A stretch of DNA of 64,000 nucleotides from Rallus limicola (Eukaryota > Chordata > Aves > Gruiformes > Rallidae). The notes beneath the pieces were generated by a model. The model was not told where the DNA came from, searched no databases, and worked only from the letters and a program-made list of their open reading frames with translations. How positions within the stretch are numbered: the stretch's first letter is position 1; the number at the start of each line of letters is the position of its first letter. Of the stretch, positions 12,001-24,000 are shown in pieces. The translations under genes and the position numbers were made by a program. The stretch covers positions 5,208,001-5,272,000 of the forward strand of contig JAKCOZ010000032.1 in assembly GCA_022605955.1 (NCBI GenBank). The letters run 5' to 3'.

Positions 12001-15000
12001 GGCTTCATCTCCCAAATCCCTGAGCTCCAGCCATCCCCCTCAGTGTGTATCACCCTCTTCACCTACAGCACCTCTTGAATGACCGGTTGCATTTCCAGTC
12101 TCACCTGGCAGCGGCTCCAGGTCAGAGCTTTCGGGGTGGTTTGGCTTATCCTTTTTTCTTTCAGGATAGGCAGAAAAAAACCCACCTCCCTCATGGTTTT
12201 GGTGTGGGGGTTGGAATTTGGTTTGGATCGGCTTAGAAATTTTGGTTCTGTTATTTGCAGCAGGCAAAGGCTGAGCACCGCCTCTGCAAGGAGGAGATGG
12301 AGGTGGCTCGTTGGGGGTTGGACTTGATGATCTCTTGAGGTCTCTTCCAACTCTGTGATTCTGTGACCAAGCCTCCCTCCACCTTTCTCTCCCGTACAGA
12401 CAATGGCCCAACAGGGAACCGCCGCACTGGGACTGCCACCGTCTACGTGACCGTCCTGGATGTCAATGACAACCGGCCCATCTTCCTGCAGAGCAGCTAT
12501 GAAGTCAGTGTCCCTGAGGATATCCCAGCTGCCAGCAGCATAGTGCAGGCACGTACCTTTCTTCCACCAAGCCCCCTCGGGTGGGTGAAGGGGGATCTCC
12601 TGCTCTCTGGGTCCCAGCATTGCAGCTGCAAGCTGCAGGAAGCCCAGGGAGAGGATGTTTTCTCTCTCAACCCATGGTTTGTTACCCCCAGGTCAGCACA
12701 AGATACATTCTTGCTTGCGTTCTCCCCAGCTCCCTCTGCTCACACAAGCGTGAGCACCAGGGAGGTGTCAGCAAAATAAGGAATTTGGCCCAATTCTACA
12801 GGGGTGAGAGGAAAAAACCCAAACCGTGTGTTGGTGAGGCTCCTTTGCCTGGCTGCATCCCTGCTTTATGTCCCTCCTCCCAGCAGAGAAGGGACCAAGA
12901 GTGGAGATCTTGAGGGGGAGGGAAAAGAGTGCATGCAAAGAGATGCTCTGAGAGGGGAGGGGAGGAAATGGAGGGAGAAAAGCTTTTGGACTTTGCTTTC
13001 ATTTGTGTTCCTCTTTGAGGGGAGCGGTGGGCAAAGCTGAATGGCTCAGTGAGCACCAAATGAATGCTGGCATTCACACGGCCTCCGAGGGCTTCCAGCA
13101 TCCCTTCAAACCCAGGGCTCTTCTGGAGCGGGCACCAAAGGCTCTTTGCAGAGGGCCCTGGGAAGGCTCCTCCTGCCTTGAATACCTCTGCCGGCACGGG
13201 GAAAGGGTCAGCTTTGTCCCTGGCTCTCATGGGCAGGGTGAGTCACCGGCAAAGAAGAAAGAAGCCTTTTGCTTCTTGCAACAAAGATTTGCCAGGAGCT
13301 GTGCTCGGGGCGCCCGGTCCCCGAGCAGCAGCTCCTCCTCATCGTGCCGTGGCACAGCGGATGTGAGGGTGTGCAGGATGCTTGAAGCACCGCACCTGGC
13401 TCCTGGGGTCAGGTGTTTGCCTGCGGCCCCCGCACCCAGGGGTGGAGGTGTGCAGGGGAGCTGCGCAGGTGGAGAGGGGAGACTCCCGAAACTGAGCCAG
13501 TTGTGCAAACAGAAAGGTTGCGAGTGGAGGGAACCTGAATCTGGCAGTCAAATCCCTTTTCTTAGAGCATGATTCCCAAAACTGAGGGATGTCTTTGGCA
13601 GTCTGTGGCAAAGGAGAGGCATTATCTAGGGGGAGTTTGTTTTCCACAGAGTAAAATCAGCTGGAACTGGCAATGGGCAATCACCTGCCTTTAATTTACA
13701 CCTTTACAAGCGAACTGTGAGTGCTGAATGTCGTCCCCCCCCCCAGTCTTGAATAGATCCCCACATCCCCATGGCAACAAGACAGCTTTGAAGTTCCCCC
13801 ATCCCCTCCTTGCAGACGCTGCCCTCATCAGCCCCCATCCAGCCCTCTGCATCCTCCACTCCAGCCGATCGACCCTGGCTCCCAACAGCCATCAGCTCCG
13901 AGCCATTTTCATGCTCCTTTTAACCCATTTAGAGCCACACGAGTGGCTGACGGGCTGCAGCTCCGAAAGCCAGGCTGGGCTTGGCTGGGGAGGAGAACAG
14001 GAATGTCCCATGTGGAGCTGAAGCCCTCGAGGGTCAGAAACCCTGTGAAACCAAGAGACATGGGGTTCAGTGCTTGCTGCAGGGCGCTGCTGAGCACAGA
14101 GACATCACCCAAAGCGGGGAACTCGATAGCTTAACATAGTGTGAGCTGCAGTCCTGGCACAATTAAACCAGTTTTTCTTTTTCCTATGATTCCTTTAAGC
14201 ACTTCAGATTACCTGCTGGCTGTTGTACCCTTTCCCAGCAGAAATGAACGGCTCAGCCTTGCGTGGTGGCTTTCCAAGCTGGCAGTGCCTGCGAGCCTCA
14301 AAAGACCTCTTTAATGTATTTATAGGCATGTTTACCTGCTCCCGCTGCTCGTTTATTGAAGCAAGTTTCCAGCAGACAGCTGTAGCACACATCCTTCCAA
14401 GCATCAACCGTGGCAACCCATGGCTCATTGCATGGCGAGGAAGGGAGGGGAAGAGGGGACCGGGTTGAAGGGGGGAAAAAGAGCCATCCTTCACCTGCTC
14501 CAGAGCACGTCTAGAGGGGGCCATCTGAGCTGAGGACTGCATTTTGTGGAGCACGTTTGCCCCGGGATGCTTCTCTTTAAGGCAGCCAGGTTGCTGTGCT
14601 CTCGCCCAAGCTGTTTGTTCAGGTGCCTCGCAGCTTGTGCAATGTTTTCCAGAAGAAATGAAGCAGCAATATTTTTTTGGACTTGCTCAGTGATAGCTGC
14701 CTGTGGGCGTAGTTAGGATGCCTCCACCTTTCCTGCCAGGAAACAGTAACCTGGAAAGCGTTTGGGAATCTGAAATAGCTAAATCTTGCCCAGGATACCA
14801 GGGGCTGCCTGAAGAGGGAACTGAGCCTGAACCAAAAGCTTTGGGGAAGAATAGCAGAGCAGGGTCCGTTAGCTTTCCCAAAGCAGGGTCACATTTTGGT
14901 GGATTCCATCCTGTCCCAGTCCTGACTGGTGGGGGAGCTCCTGGAGCAGGTGAACTGGCTCTGGGACACCGGCCGACTCCTCCTGAAGGTGTTGATGGAG

Positions 15001-18000
15001 CATCGAAGGGAGCCCAGACGCTTCCAGAGCCTCAGCCGGGGCTCACTGGCATCTACGGGGTGATGGGGCATGCACTCACGGGACCCAGGGTGGGACTGGT
15101 CCAGGGCCACCGGCTTGCAGAGGGTGACAAAGACGAGGAAGGTTGCCAGGAGGAGGAAGATGCAAACCAGAGCGATGATGACGTGTAACGGGTCTGCCTT
15201 CTCGGGGGATGCAGTAACGGGCAGGACCAGCTCAGTGGTTGATAGCAGAAGCCCAAGGAGAGGTGGGGTGGGAGATGTCCCATTGCCAGCATCCTCTGCA
15301 CTCATCTTCCCTGCAGCACGTGGGGTGACACAGAGAAGTGACGCAGGTGGTTACTACCTAGAAGCTGGACAGACAGCCACCCTCTGTCCAACCTGACAGA
15401 GTTCTGCCTTGCTTTGATGCCCAAGGTCCTCCAGGCCACGTTTTCTGTGTCACAGGGAGACAGGAGTCTGCCTGCATAGCCAGTGGGCAAAGCCCAAGGG
15501 TGGAATTTATATCTGCAGAGTATTGCCCATGGCTGAAGTGCTAAGGCATCTAGCACAGGTAGCACTGCAACCATGTGGCACTGCTGCCCTGGTGATGACA
15601 CCTGGAGGGAACATGCCCACACGTCGTCGCATGAAGCTTTTCTGACCACGATTTGTACGCTAGAGCAAGTCCAGAACCCTCCCTGCAAGCTGCCAGGGTT
15701 CAGTTCTTCTCTATTCCTCAGAAACCTGGCTTTCCTGAACTGACCATCATTTGGGGGAGGAGGGGGTTGATTATTCCCTCTCTCCCCAAAGAAAATGGGT
15801 AATTGCTTGATCCTCCGCCCAGATAGCTCCCCACCGAGCTGTGGCATTGCAGTGAGGCACAGCATGGCCTTTGATTTGTCTTTACAAGGGCCGAGCCTGA
15901 CGCCCTCACTCTGCCAGCGCTGAAAATCCACCTAGATGAGGCGTTTTGCTGACCTGGTTTCAGGTTCAGACACGCCTGCGGGTTTCTCAGCCGGGTCTGT
16001 GATGCAAGCGGTGATGCAAGCCAGCTTCCTAGAGCCTCATCAGCGAGAGCTCTTACCAAACACCTCATGGCAACTGCTCTTTTCTTCTCCCATGGGGTCA
16101 GATCCCACCCCCTCACAGCTCACACCCATCATTTTTTTCCTGTGCACCCATTCCCAGCCCTGGAGTCGGCTCAGAGACAAGGGCTGGGGAAGAGTGTTTC
16201 CATGCCAGCTCCCTGCAACACTACAGCTTGCCCTGGCCCTTCATGCTCTAGCCTGTATGCTGGAGGTGAAACTTCACTACGCTGATTTTCCATCATTCTT
16301 CTAACTCCCTGATCTCCATAGGGCAGCTGTTAGGCTGGGCAGTCTCCTGGCAAGCATGGATTTGGATTGAGACAACTTAAAATCAAGGGATTAAGGGGGA
16401 AGTGGGGACTGCTAGGGTCTCAGGTTCTGCTCTTGCAGTCAGCGCCCCAAAGTTGGGCAGGTTTGTGTAGGCAGCAGCCAGACATTCACCAGTAAAACCT
16501 TCAAAAAAGGGGAAAGAAGACATCAGCAAGGGGCCTTTAATCACTAACTGGAAACTATGAGATGCCCCAGCGGAGATGACCTCGGTGGAAAGTGAGATGC
16601 TGCATCAGAAGATAAGCATCTCTCACCATCCAAATTATACAGGAGGAAACAACCTTAAGCGAAGAAGAACACTGTGAGAGCTGCAAGTCGAGCGCTCTCT
16701 TAAGGAGCCCTTGAACCCAGGGTGTCTGTGCCACAGCTGTACCCTCTGTGTGGGTGTGTGCTTAGGTAGGTGAGCTCCCTCCCCGGCTCTGGTTTGCCAG
16801 GACCACCTCGCATCCCCGATGGGATGGGTGGCTCCAGCAGGATCCATGCTCCTCCTCCCCTTGCAGGGAATGAGCTGAGATATGGAGGGAATAAGGCCAG
16901 GTTTCCACCTGACAGTTTTTGGTGCCGGGTTTGAGACACCTGGGAGATGGGATTTGTTTCTGGAACACTTTGCCTGGGCTTGAGTATGCTAACCTTTGAC
17001 GCTGGCAGCTGTATCAGCTCTGACCCGCCTGTACCAGCCTGGTTGGAGCTCAGAGGCCCTGGGGAGATGTGGCTGTTTCTGTGGGTCAGAGCCAGCAAGA
17101 AACACAATGGGTCAGCATCAGAGAACACCTCAGCTCGGGTGACCCCTCAAAGGAGGGGATCCTCCCCCTCTGCTCTGCCCTGGTCAGGCCCCACCTGGAG
17201 TGTTGTGTCCAGTTCTGGGCTCCCTGGGATAAAGAGGACAGGGATCTCCTGGAGAGAGTCGAGAGAAGGCTACGAAGATGATTAAGGGCCTGGAGCATCT
17301 CCCCTGTGAGGAAAGGCTGAGTGAGCTGGGGCTGTTCAGCCTTGAGAAGAGAAGACTAAGGGGGAACCTAATTAATGCTTATAATTATCTTAAGCAGGGG
17401 ATGCAGGGGGAATTGGCCAGCCCCTTTTCAGTGTCTGTGGGGACAGGACAAGGGGCAATGGCTGCAAGTTGGAGCACAGGGAGTTCCACACCAACATGGG
17501 GCAGAACTTTTCCCCAGTGAGGGTGAGGGAGCCCTGGGACAGGCTGCCCAGGGGGTGTGGAGTCTCCTTCTCTGGAGAGATTCCAGCCCCGTCTGGATGC
17601 CGCCCTGTGCAATATGAGCTGGGGAGCTGCTTTGGCAGGGGGGTTGGACCCCATGAGCTCTCGAGGTCCCTTCCAACCCCTACAATTCTGTGATTCTACG
17701 ATTCTATTCACACACCCCCCCCCCCCCCCCGACTTCCTACACATGTTACAAGCAGGCTCAGGGCCTGGGGCTCTCCTCCCCTCCTCCAAGTGATGTTCCC
17801 TCTTAACCCCAAAAGCATTTCTTACCGGGCAGCCTCTCCTTGCCTGCCTCAGCCCCTTCCCCTCCAGCTTTGGGAGAGGAGCATCCTCCGGCATCCGCAG
17901 GCATCCTGAGGACCCCTAATCACCTCCCCCCCCCCCCCAACCTTGCTCCATGGGCAGGCTGCTCTTGTGTGCTGCCACACAAAGCAACGGGCAGGGCTGC

Positions 18001-21000
18001 TGTATGCCACGCACGCCAAAGGCAGCCCAGATCCAGGTTTCCACAGCTACCTTCACTCTGGTATTGACTGACCACACGTGGTTTGGCTGGGGGACGAGCT
18101 GGGAGGCAGGGGGGCAGTTCCTTCTGGCTGTTTTTCACTCCGTTGGTGGTGGCTTTAGGGGTTTTCTTTTAAACCCAGCTGACAGCATTCCTTAGAAACC
18201 CATCAGGAGGCCTCACACCAATGTTTTCCCAGGCTTTTCCAGCCATGCCCTCTTCTCCTCTTGCTCCCCATCCATTCTCTCCTCGCAACTAGCTTGGCTG
18301 GCAGAGCTGTGGGTTTTGGGGAAGGTCCAGGCTTATCCCTTGACTGATATCTAAATTCTTCCAGAAAAAGATCTGCCAAAAAACCTACCTGTAAGGTAAG
18401 TTTCAATACATTTCAATGTATTAATGTGAACAAAGGGGATTCCTCCTGCCTCACCTCCAGTCCTTTCAGCAGAATTGCAGCAAAGAGCAACCAAACCTGT
18501 TTTTTTTTGCAGCAGAAAGGACAGGGTGTTGATAAAAGCAACACTCCTCATGCCCTGGCCACAGCACATGTCAGGACAAGGGCTTCCCTCCCACGGGGTG
18601 GGACCTTGACACCTTTCCTGAAGCATGGCAATGGACCAGTTGCTCATGTTGGCTGCATCCCTGTGAATAGCATCACCCCTTCCCAGCATACCCATCCCAC
18701 CAGGCCCCATGTTGTGGGGTCCAGCTGGGTTAATGACGGGCTTGTCCAGCCTGGAAACCACCTCCCCTCTCCCAGAATGGTCATCCCTAGCTGCTCAGCT
18801 CTGGCATGAGGCATCCCCACGAGTACTCAGGACAGGTGCACGAGGCAGCCACAGATCAGAGGGCAAGAAAAGAAATCCCCAAAAGAGCAAAGTGCTCCTG
18901 AGGAAGGTGGAAAGGGAGGAGGAGTGTGCCTCTGAAAATGATGCTGGATGAGAAAGGGAGTGAGCCTGCCTGGCCTGGCACAGCCTGTGAGTTTGCCAGG
19001 AATTTTTCTGCATGCTCTCCATCCCTTTACCCGAACTCAAAGAAAAGTCTGTTTTTCAGGCACTTCTGTGCCTGCAATACAGCCTGGATGAAAAGCAGCT
19101 TGCTTTCCCCCTCCCCATCTTGCTTAGCTACCCTTTCCTGGAGCTCCCTGGCATTTCCCAGTATACTAAGTCTTTCCCCTTGCTTGCAGGATGGGGGTAA
19201 TGCTGGAGGGTACCAAACACCCAGCTCCAGGACCCAGCTGGTTGGGTACCGAAAGCAAAGGGCTCTAAGTGATTCTGTACCCTTGCTGCTAAGCAGCAGC
19301 GCTGCTGCCACAAAACATTTCACCCCTGGCCACACCCCCACCCCCTCACCTTCCCCCAACCCCCCTCCCCCGACCTCTCCCATCACCCAGAGGGACAAAG
19401 CAACGCGATGGGGAAGGAAGGAAGGATTCCTGAATTCAAACCCACCCCAAACTCGGCGTCTCCCCCTCTCCACCCCATTTGCAGCCCTTTCCCTGGGTGG
19501 CTGCAGGGCTGAGGGCAGCAGCTCTGCAGCCGGGATGGTGGCAGTCCCTGGCCTGCCTCGCTGGCCCCTCGGGGGTAGCCTGAGGGTCCAGTGCCGGGTT
19601 TGCCGCAGGGGGTTGGGGTCCCTACCTCTGAGCCGCCGGCCAAGCCCAGGCTTTTCCTCCCGCACGCCTGCCTTGCCACCCCTCCTGCTGCGCTCTGCGG
19701 GCTGCCAGCCCCCTCCTCCCTTTTGGAGGTCAGGGGAGGGTGGGAGAGACGTGGCAGCCGGGCTGTGGACAGCCCGAGTGTTCAAAGCCAAGGGGGGACA
19801 CCCCTTCCCTCCTCCCTAAGTCCCCTCCCAGGCTTTTCCAGCCCAGCAGTACCCCAGGTCAGTGGCCCACTGGTGCCCCACAACGCATCTCCCCAGGCTT
19901 TGCCCCTGTGGGAAGGCTGAATGGTACGGCCGTGGGCTGAGCCCCCCCGCGCTGGGGAGGGGGCAGAGGGCTGCCCTCTGCATTCCAAATCCCCGTTTTT
20001 CCCAGGAACTCTGTGTAAAGCCGACTGCTTTTCCCCCCATCCTTTCATTCCCACTGCTTCATCCTCCTTTTCCAACCCCTTCCCAGTAGCAGGGGGCTGT
20101 TTGAAGGGTGGGCTGCCAAAGGCTGGCTCTGCCTGCAGCCTCTCTAGCGAGGATGTAAAGCAAGCTGGAGGCACCAGCACTTTGCTGCACAAGGTGCTCT
20201 GCACCTGAAGCCAAAAGACCTTTCCTCCTACTCGTTGGGCTCAAATAGTTTTCCCAACTTTGGGACAGTCTGTAAAAGCATCATTACGTCTCCCCTGGGA
20301 CCTCACTGGGTCAAACCAGCAGCAGCTGAGTGAGCTTTTCTTCCCCAGCATCATCATGTGCTGGTTTAACTAATTTGGTTTGTTCTAATTGAAACCCAAC
20401 ACCTGGGGGCTGATCCATTTCACCTGGTTTATGTGCCAGAGCTGCCTGCACCAAAGGCTGGGGTGGCTAAGGGCAGAGGGGATGTTTGCAGGGTAGGGGC
20501 TTGTTGTACTGAAAATCTTCCCTTTGCTCATCCTGAAATGCATTCTTCCAGTCACAGCAAGGCAGGGAATGGCACAAAAACTGCTGCAAAGATTCATCTC
20601 CCATCCCTTAGGCTTCTCTCCCACTCCTTAGGCTTCTCTCCCACCCTGGGGTGGTGGTTTGGCTGCCAGGATAGCTTTACCCAGGAGGGTAGTCGGTGTG
20701 TGTGTGTGAGGCAGGCTGGTCTCACCGTGCTGAGGCAGTGGGTCTGCCTGGGCATCACTTGGCTGCTGGTGCCCATCCAGCCCACGGGAGAGGAGAGACA
20801 GACCAGACTCTGCCCAGAAACAGCTCTCTGGGGATCCCAGGGCAGGGGGTGGGAGAGCCAGTGTAGATGCAACAGCTGTTTTGAGCAGGAGAGCTCTGGA
20901 AGGAGGGCCCTGGGTCCTGCGAGGTGCAGGGTTGTGTCCAGCCATGAGAGAGATGTGAGAAAGCCAGCGTGTGGCTCACAGGGTTGGGGGGGGAACACAG

Positions 21001-24000
21001 AGAATTTGGAGGCACAGGGCCAGCACTGTCTAAGGTTTCTCTGGCTTGTTTGGTGGAAGGGAAGGAGAGCAGGTCAAGGCGTCTCACAACTGGGAGAGCA
21101 TCTTTGGCTCCTGCAAGCGCTGCGAGGGGCTGCGTGCGACAGCCAGCCCAGGGCCTGGAAGCTGAGCCCCTGCTGCGGTTCCTGCTGCCCGTGCATCCTT
21201 CACTGCTACCCCTCCTCTTTGCAGTGTGTGTCTGGGTGCAATTCCCCAGCGTGGGGAAAGGAAACTCTGCAATACTGTTTGTAGGCAGAAGATGCCTTGC
21301 TGGGGGGAAGCAGGCAAAGAATAAAGGCTGTAAAACCCTCCTGGTGTGCTCACCCCAGTGATTTGGTCATGGTTTGGATGCTTTGTGTGGAGGGGGAGAT
21401 GCAGCAGCTTAACAACAGCCGGGGTGAAGCCCTCCCTGGTCCCCACTGTCTCTTGCCAGGTCCCGCTTGCCAGCTGCCGTGGCCGGTGGGCTGCTGGCTG
21501 GGCTCACAGGGAAAGCACTGCAGTGTTGTGCAGGGACACCAGAGGGGACCCATGCCTTGGGTTTCCCAGGGTGGGTGGCTTCTTCCCTAAGTCCACGAGC
21601 TGCACAGCACCTCACAGCTGAGGGGTGCTCCCACCCAGCTTCTGGGGAGTCTTGTGGGGACTCAGACCAGTGTCCAGCGTGCTCTAAGCTGGTGGCGTTC
21701 ACGTTTCCTTCCCTATCTTTCTCACAAAGGTGAAAGCCACAGATGCAGACGAAGGCATTAACGGAAGAGTGTGGTACAGGATTGTCAAGGGTAAGTCCAG
21801 GTGTCCCTTTGTCTGTTGGTGTGCTTGCACCAGGCTCTGGCCAGCTGCATGTGTGGCCTCCTTGCTCCCTCTGTCCTCCTGCACTTTGCAGCCCACAGGA
21901 ACATCTTCCCCACCCCCAAGCATTAGAGTTAATTGCCCCAGGGATGGTTTTGTCGTTGATGGGCACCTGGATGCTGTGGTTTGACCAGACTTAACCCTGA
22001 CATAGCTGAAGGTGATAGGTGCTTGGGTTTTGCCCAGTAACCTGCCTCTGACGCAGCTCCCCTAGGGAGGGCTCGGCATGCCGCCAGGACTGACGCAACG
22101 GTGATGGGCAGCATCCATCTCACTTTCCACCCTCACCAGGCAACGAGTACAACAACTTCCGCATCAATCCCAGTACCGGGCTGGTGATGCGAGGTGTGCG
22201 GCACCTGGACAGGGAGCAGAACTCCTCACACGTCCTGGAGGTGGAGGCCTACAACACGGAGCAGGGACCCATGAGGAGCTCGGTGCGGGTAAGGACCACC
22301 TGACAGCCGCAGAGGGCTGGGCAGTAGGGCTGGGGTTCCTGCAGGATATTCAGGACGCTTCGTTAGAGGGCAGTCATTTCCAGCCCTCGCAGATGTGCAG
22401 GAAGTTTGAGAGATCTGGCATGGAAATGCTGATGGAAAGTCTCCAGGGGCTGCCCGTGGGTGGAGAAGAGCTTTTTGGGTAGGGGTGGGTTTTTTGTTTG
22501 CTTTTTCTTTTCCTTTTTTTTTTTTTTCCCCCTGTGACATTTCAGCTGCTAAGTGGTGTGACAGTGGCCATCAGAGGGAGTCCCGCTCACGTGACAAGCT
22601 GCAGCTGGGAGGAAGAGCTGAGCCATAGCCTGTTGGAAACCACATCTCCTGGCCAAGTGTCTAGTTAAATAAGTCAGGAGTCAGGCAACAATCTTTAGCG
22701 GCGACACAGCAGCTTCCCACAGTTCCCATAAACCCAGCCCCCCTGATCCCATCTATTTTTAGAGCCACTGAGTTCCTGGTGGGCTCAGGCTGAGTGAGAC
22801 TTGCCCTCAGCGCCAGGAGAGACCCAGGAGGAGAAAGGCTGTCCCCTGGGGAAACAGCAGCTGAACTTTAAGTCAAATTTCCCACCGAGTCATCAGCATT
22901 TCTCCATGTCGGGGTCTCTAACATCAGGATTTCCTGCAGGACATCCCAAAGTGCAGAGGAATTGATGCACAGACTGTAACCACCTCTGGCCAGGGAAGGG
23001 CTGAGTATCCCTGCCCACAAGGGCTTAGTTAAGCTTAGTTAAGCTCGATGTAGCATTTGGAGTAGAGATAACATTTCTCCCGTGCAGCAGATGAGGGTCA
23101 TGAAGGGTATGTTTCCCTGTGCAAGCGTAAGTAGCTGGTGAGGCTTTGCAGGGCTGCCCAACTCTCACCCGTGGTTTCTCTGGGGGCTTTCCTAGGTGAT
23201 CGTCTACGTGGAGGACGTCAACGATGAGGTGCCGGTGTTCACCCAGCGACAGTACAACCGCCTGGGGCTGCGGGAGACAGCGGGGATAGGGACTTCGGTG
23301 GCAGTGGTCCGGGCCACCGACCGAGACACAGGTAGGAGGGAGGGGGTGAGCTTACAGGAACACCCAGTCTGGGGGGAAGGCAGTGACATTGGCCAATGCA
23401 TGGTTCCTGGCTTGCCTGGGCTGAAATTCCCACGTGTGATGGGCTCTGCTCTGGGGTCAGTGGCTGCTTCTTGAGTCTCCTTCAGTCTCCTTCTCTGGAG
23501 ACACTCAGACCCTGCCCGGACATGTTCCTGTGTGATCTAGTCTGAGCGATCCTGCTGTGGCAGGGGGGTTGGACTAGATGGTCTTTTGAGGTCCCTTCCA
23601 CCCTCTAATGTTCTGTGATCCTGTGGTTCTTTGTGCTGCTCGGTCCAACCGGCGCTGTGGTTCCTGCCCCTGCCCCAGGGAACGGCGGTCTGGTGAGCTA
23701 CAAAATCCTGTCGGGTGCCGAAGGGAAGTTTGAGATCGATGAGAGCACGGGCCTCATTACAACGATAGAGTACCTGGACTACGAGACCAAAACCAGCTAC
23801 CTGATGAACGTCTCTGCCACAGACCAGGCACCCCCCCACAACCAGGGCTTCTGCAGCGTGTACGTCAGCCTGCTGAACGAGCTGGATGAGGCTGTGCAGT
23901 TCTCCAACAGCAGCTACGAGGCTGTGATCATGGAGAACATTCCCCTGGGATCTGAGGTGCTCCGGGTCCAGGCCCGCTCCATCGACAACCTCAACCAGAT

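Larger units (their letters stand above)
10123..12399 (+). other. CDH23: Introns w8-w9 and w9-w10
   Basis: Two introns around exon w9 (11026-11139). The second ends with a short CR1 tail at 12311-12365. Nothing else recognised. Confidence 0.8.
12549..21729 (+). other. CDH23: 9.2-kb intron w10-w11 carrying C10orf105
   Basis: Begins with a GC donor. Holds the dispersed repeat copy B, the C10orf105 coding exon (minus strand), a CR1, poly-C runs, and a GC-rich, C-skewed block at about 19320-20000 that could hold the C10orf105 promoter. Long frames on both strands in that block are low-complexity and not convincing. Confidence 0.75.
21791..23678 (+). other. CDH23: Introns w11-w12, w12-w13, w13-w14
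   Basis: Introns of 349, 907 and 347 bp around w12 and w13. The last contains a CR1 3' fragment. A T-run is at about 22508-22528. Nothing else recognised. Confidence 0.8.

Noticed and set aside
12549..12556. GT donor at 12553-12554 for exon w10
   Set aside because: Leaves phase 1 and throws w11 out of frame. The alternative acceptor inside w11 that would rescue it removes the conserved V-K-A pattern.
17385..17894. Frames inside CR1 copies (also 29622-30176, 28681-28941, 32097-32453)
   Set aside because: Translations of CR1 3' sequence, truncated and mostly antisense or non-coding tail; no intact reverse transcriptase.
18926..19819. Long open frames on both strands (297 aa on +, 254 aa on -)
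   Set aside because: Low-complexity Pro/Ser/Gly-rich translations from a C-skewed block, no recognisable domain, and both strands open at once, as expected from few stop codons in GC-rich sequence.
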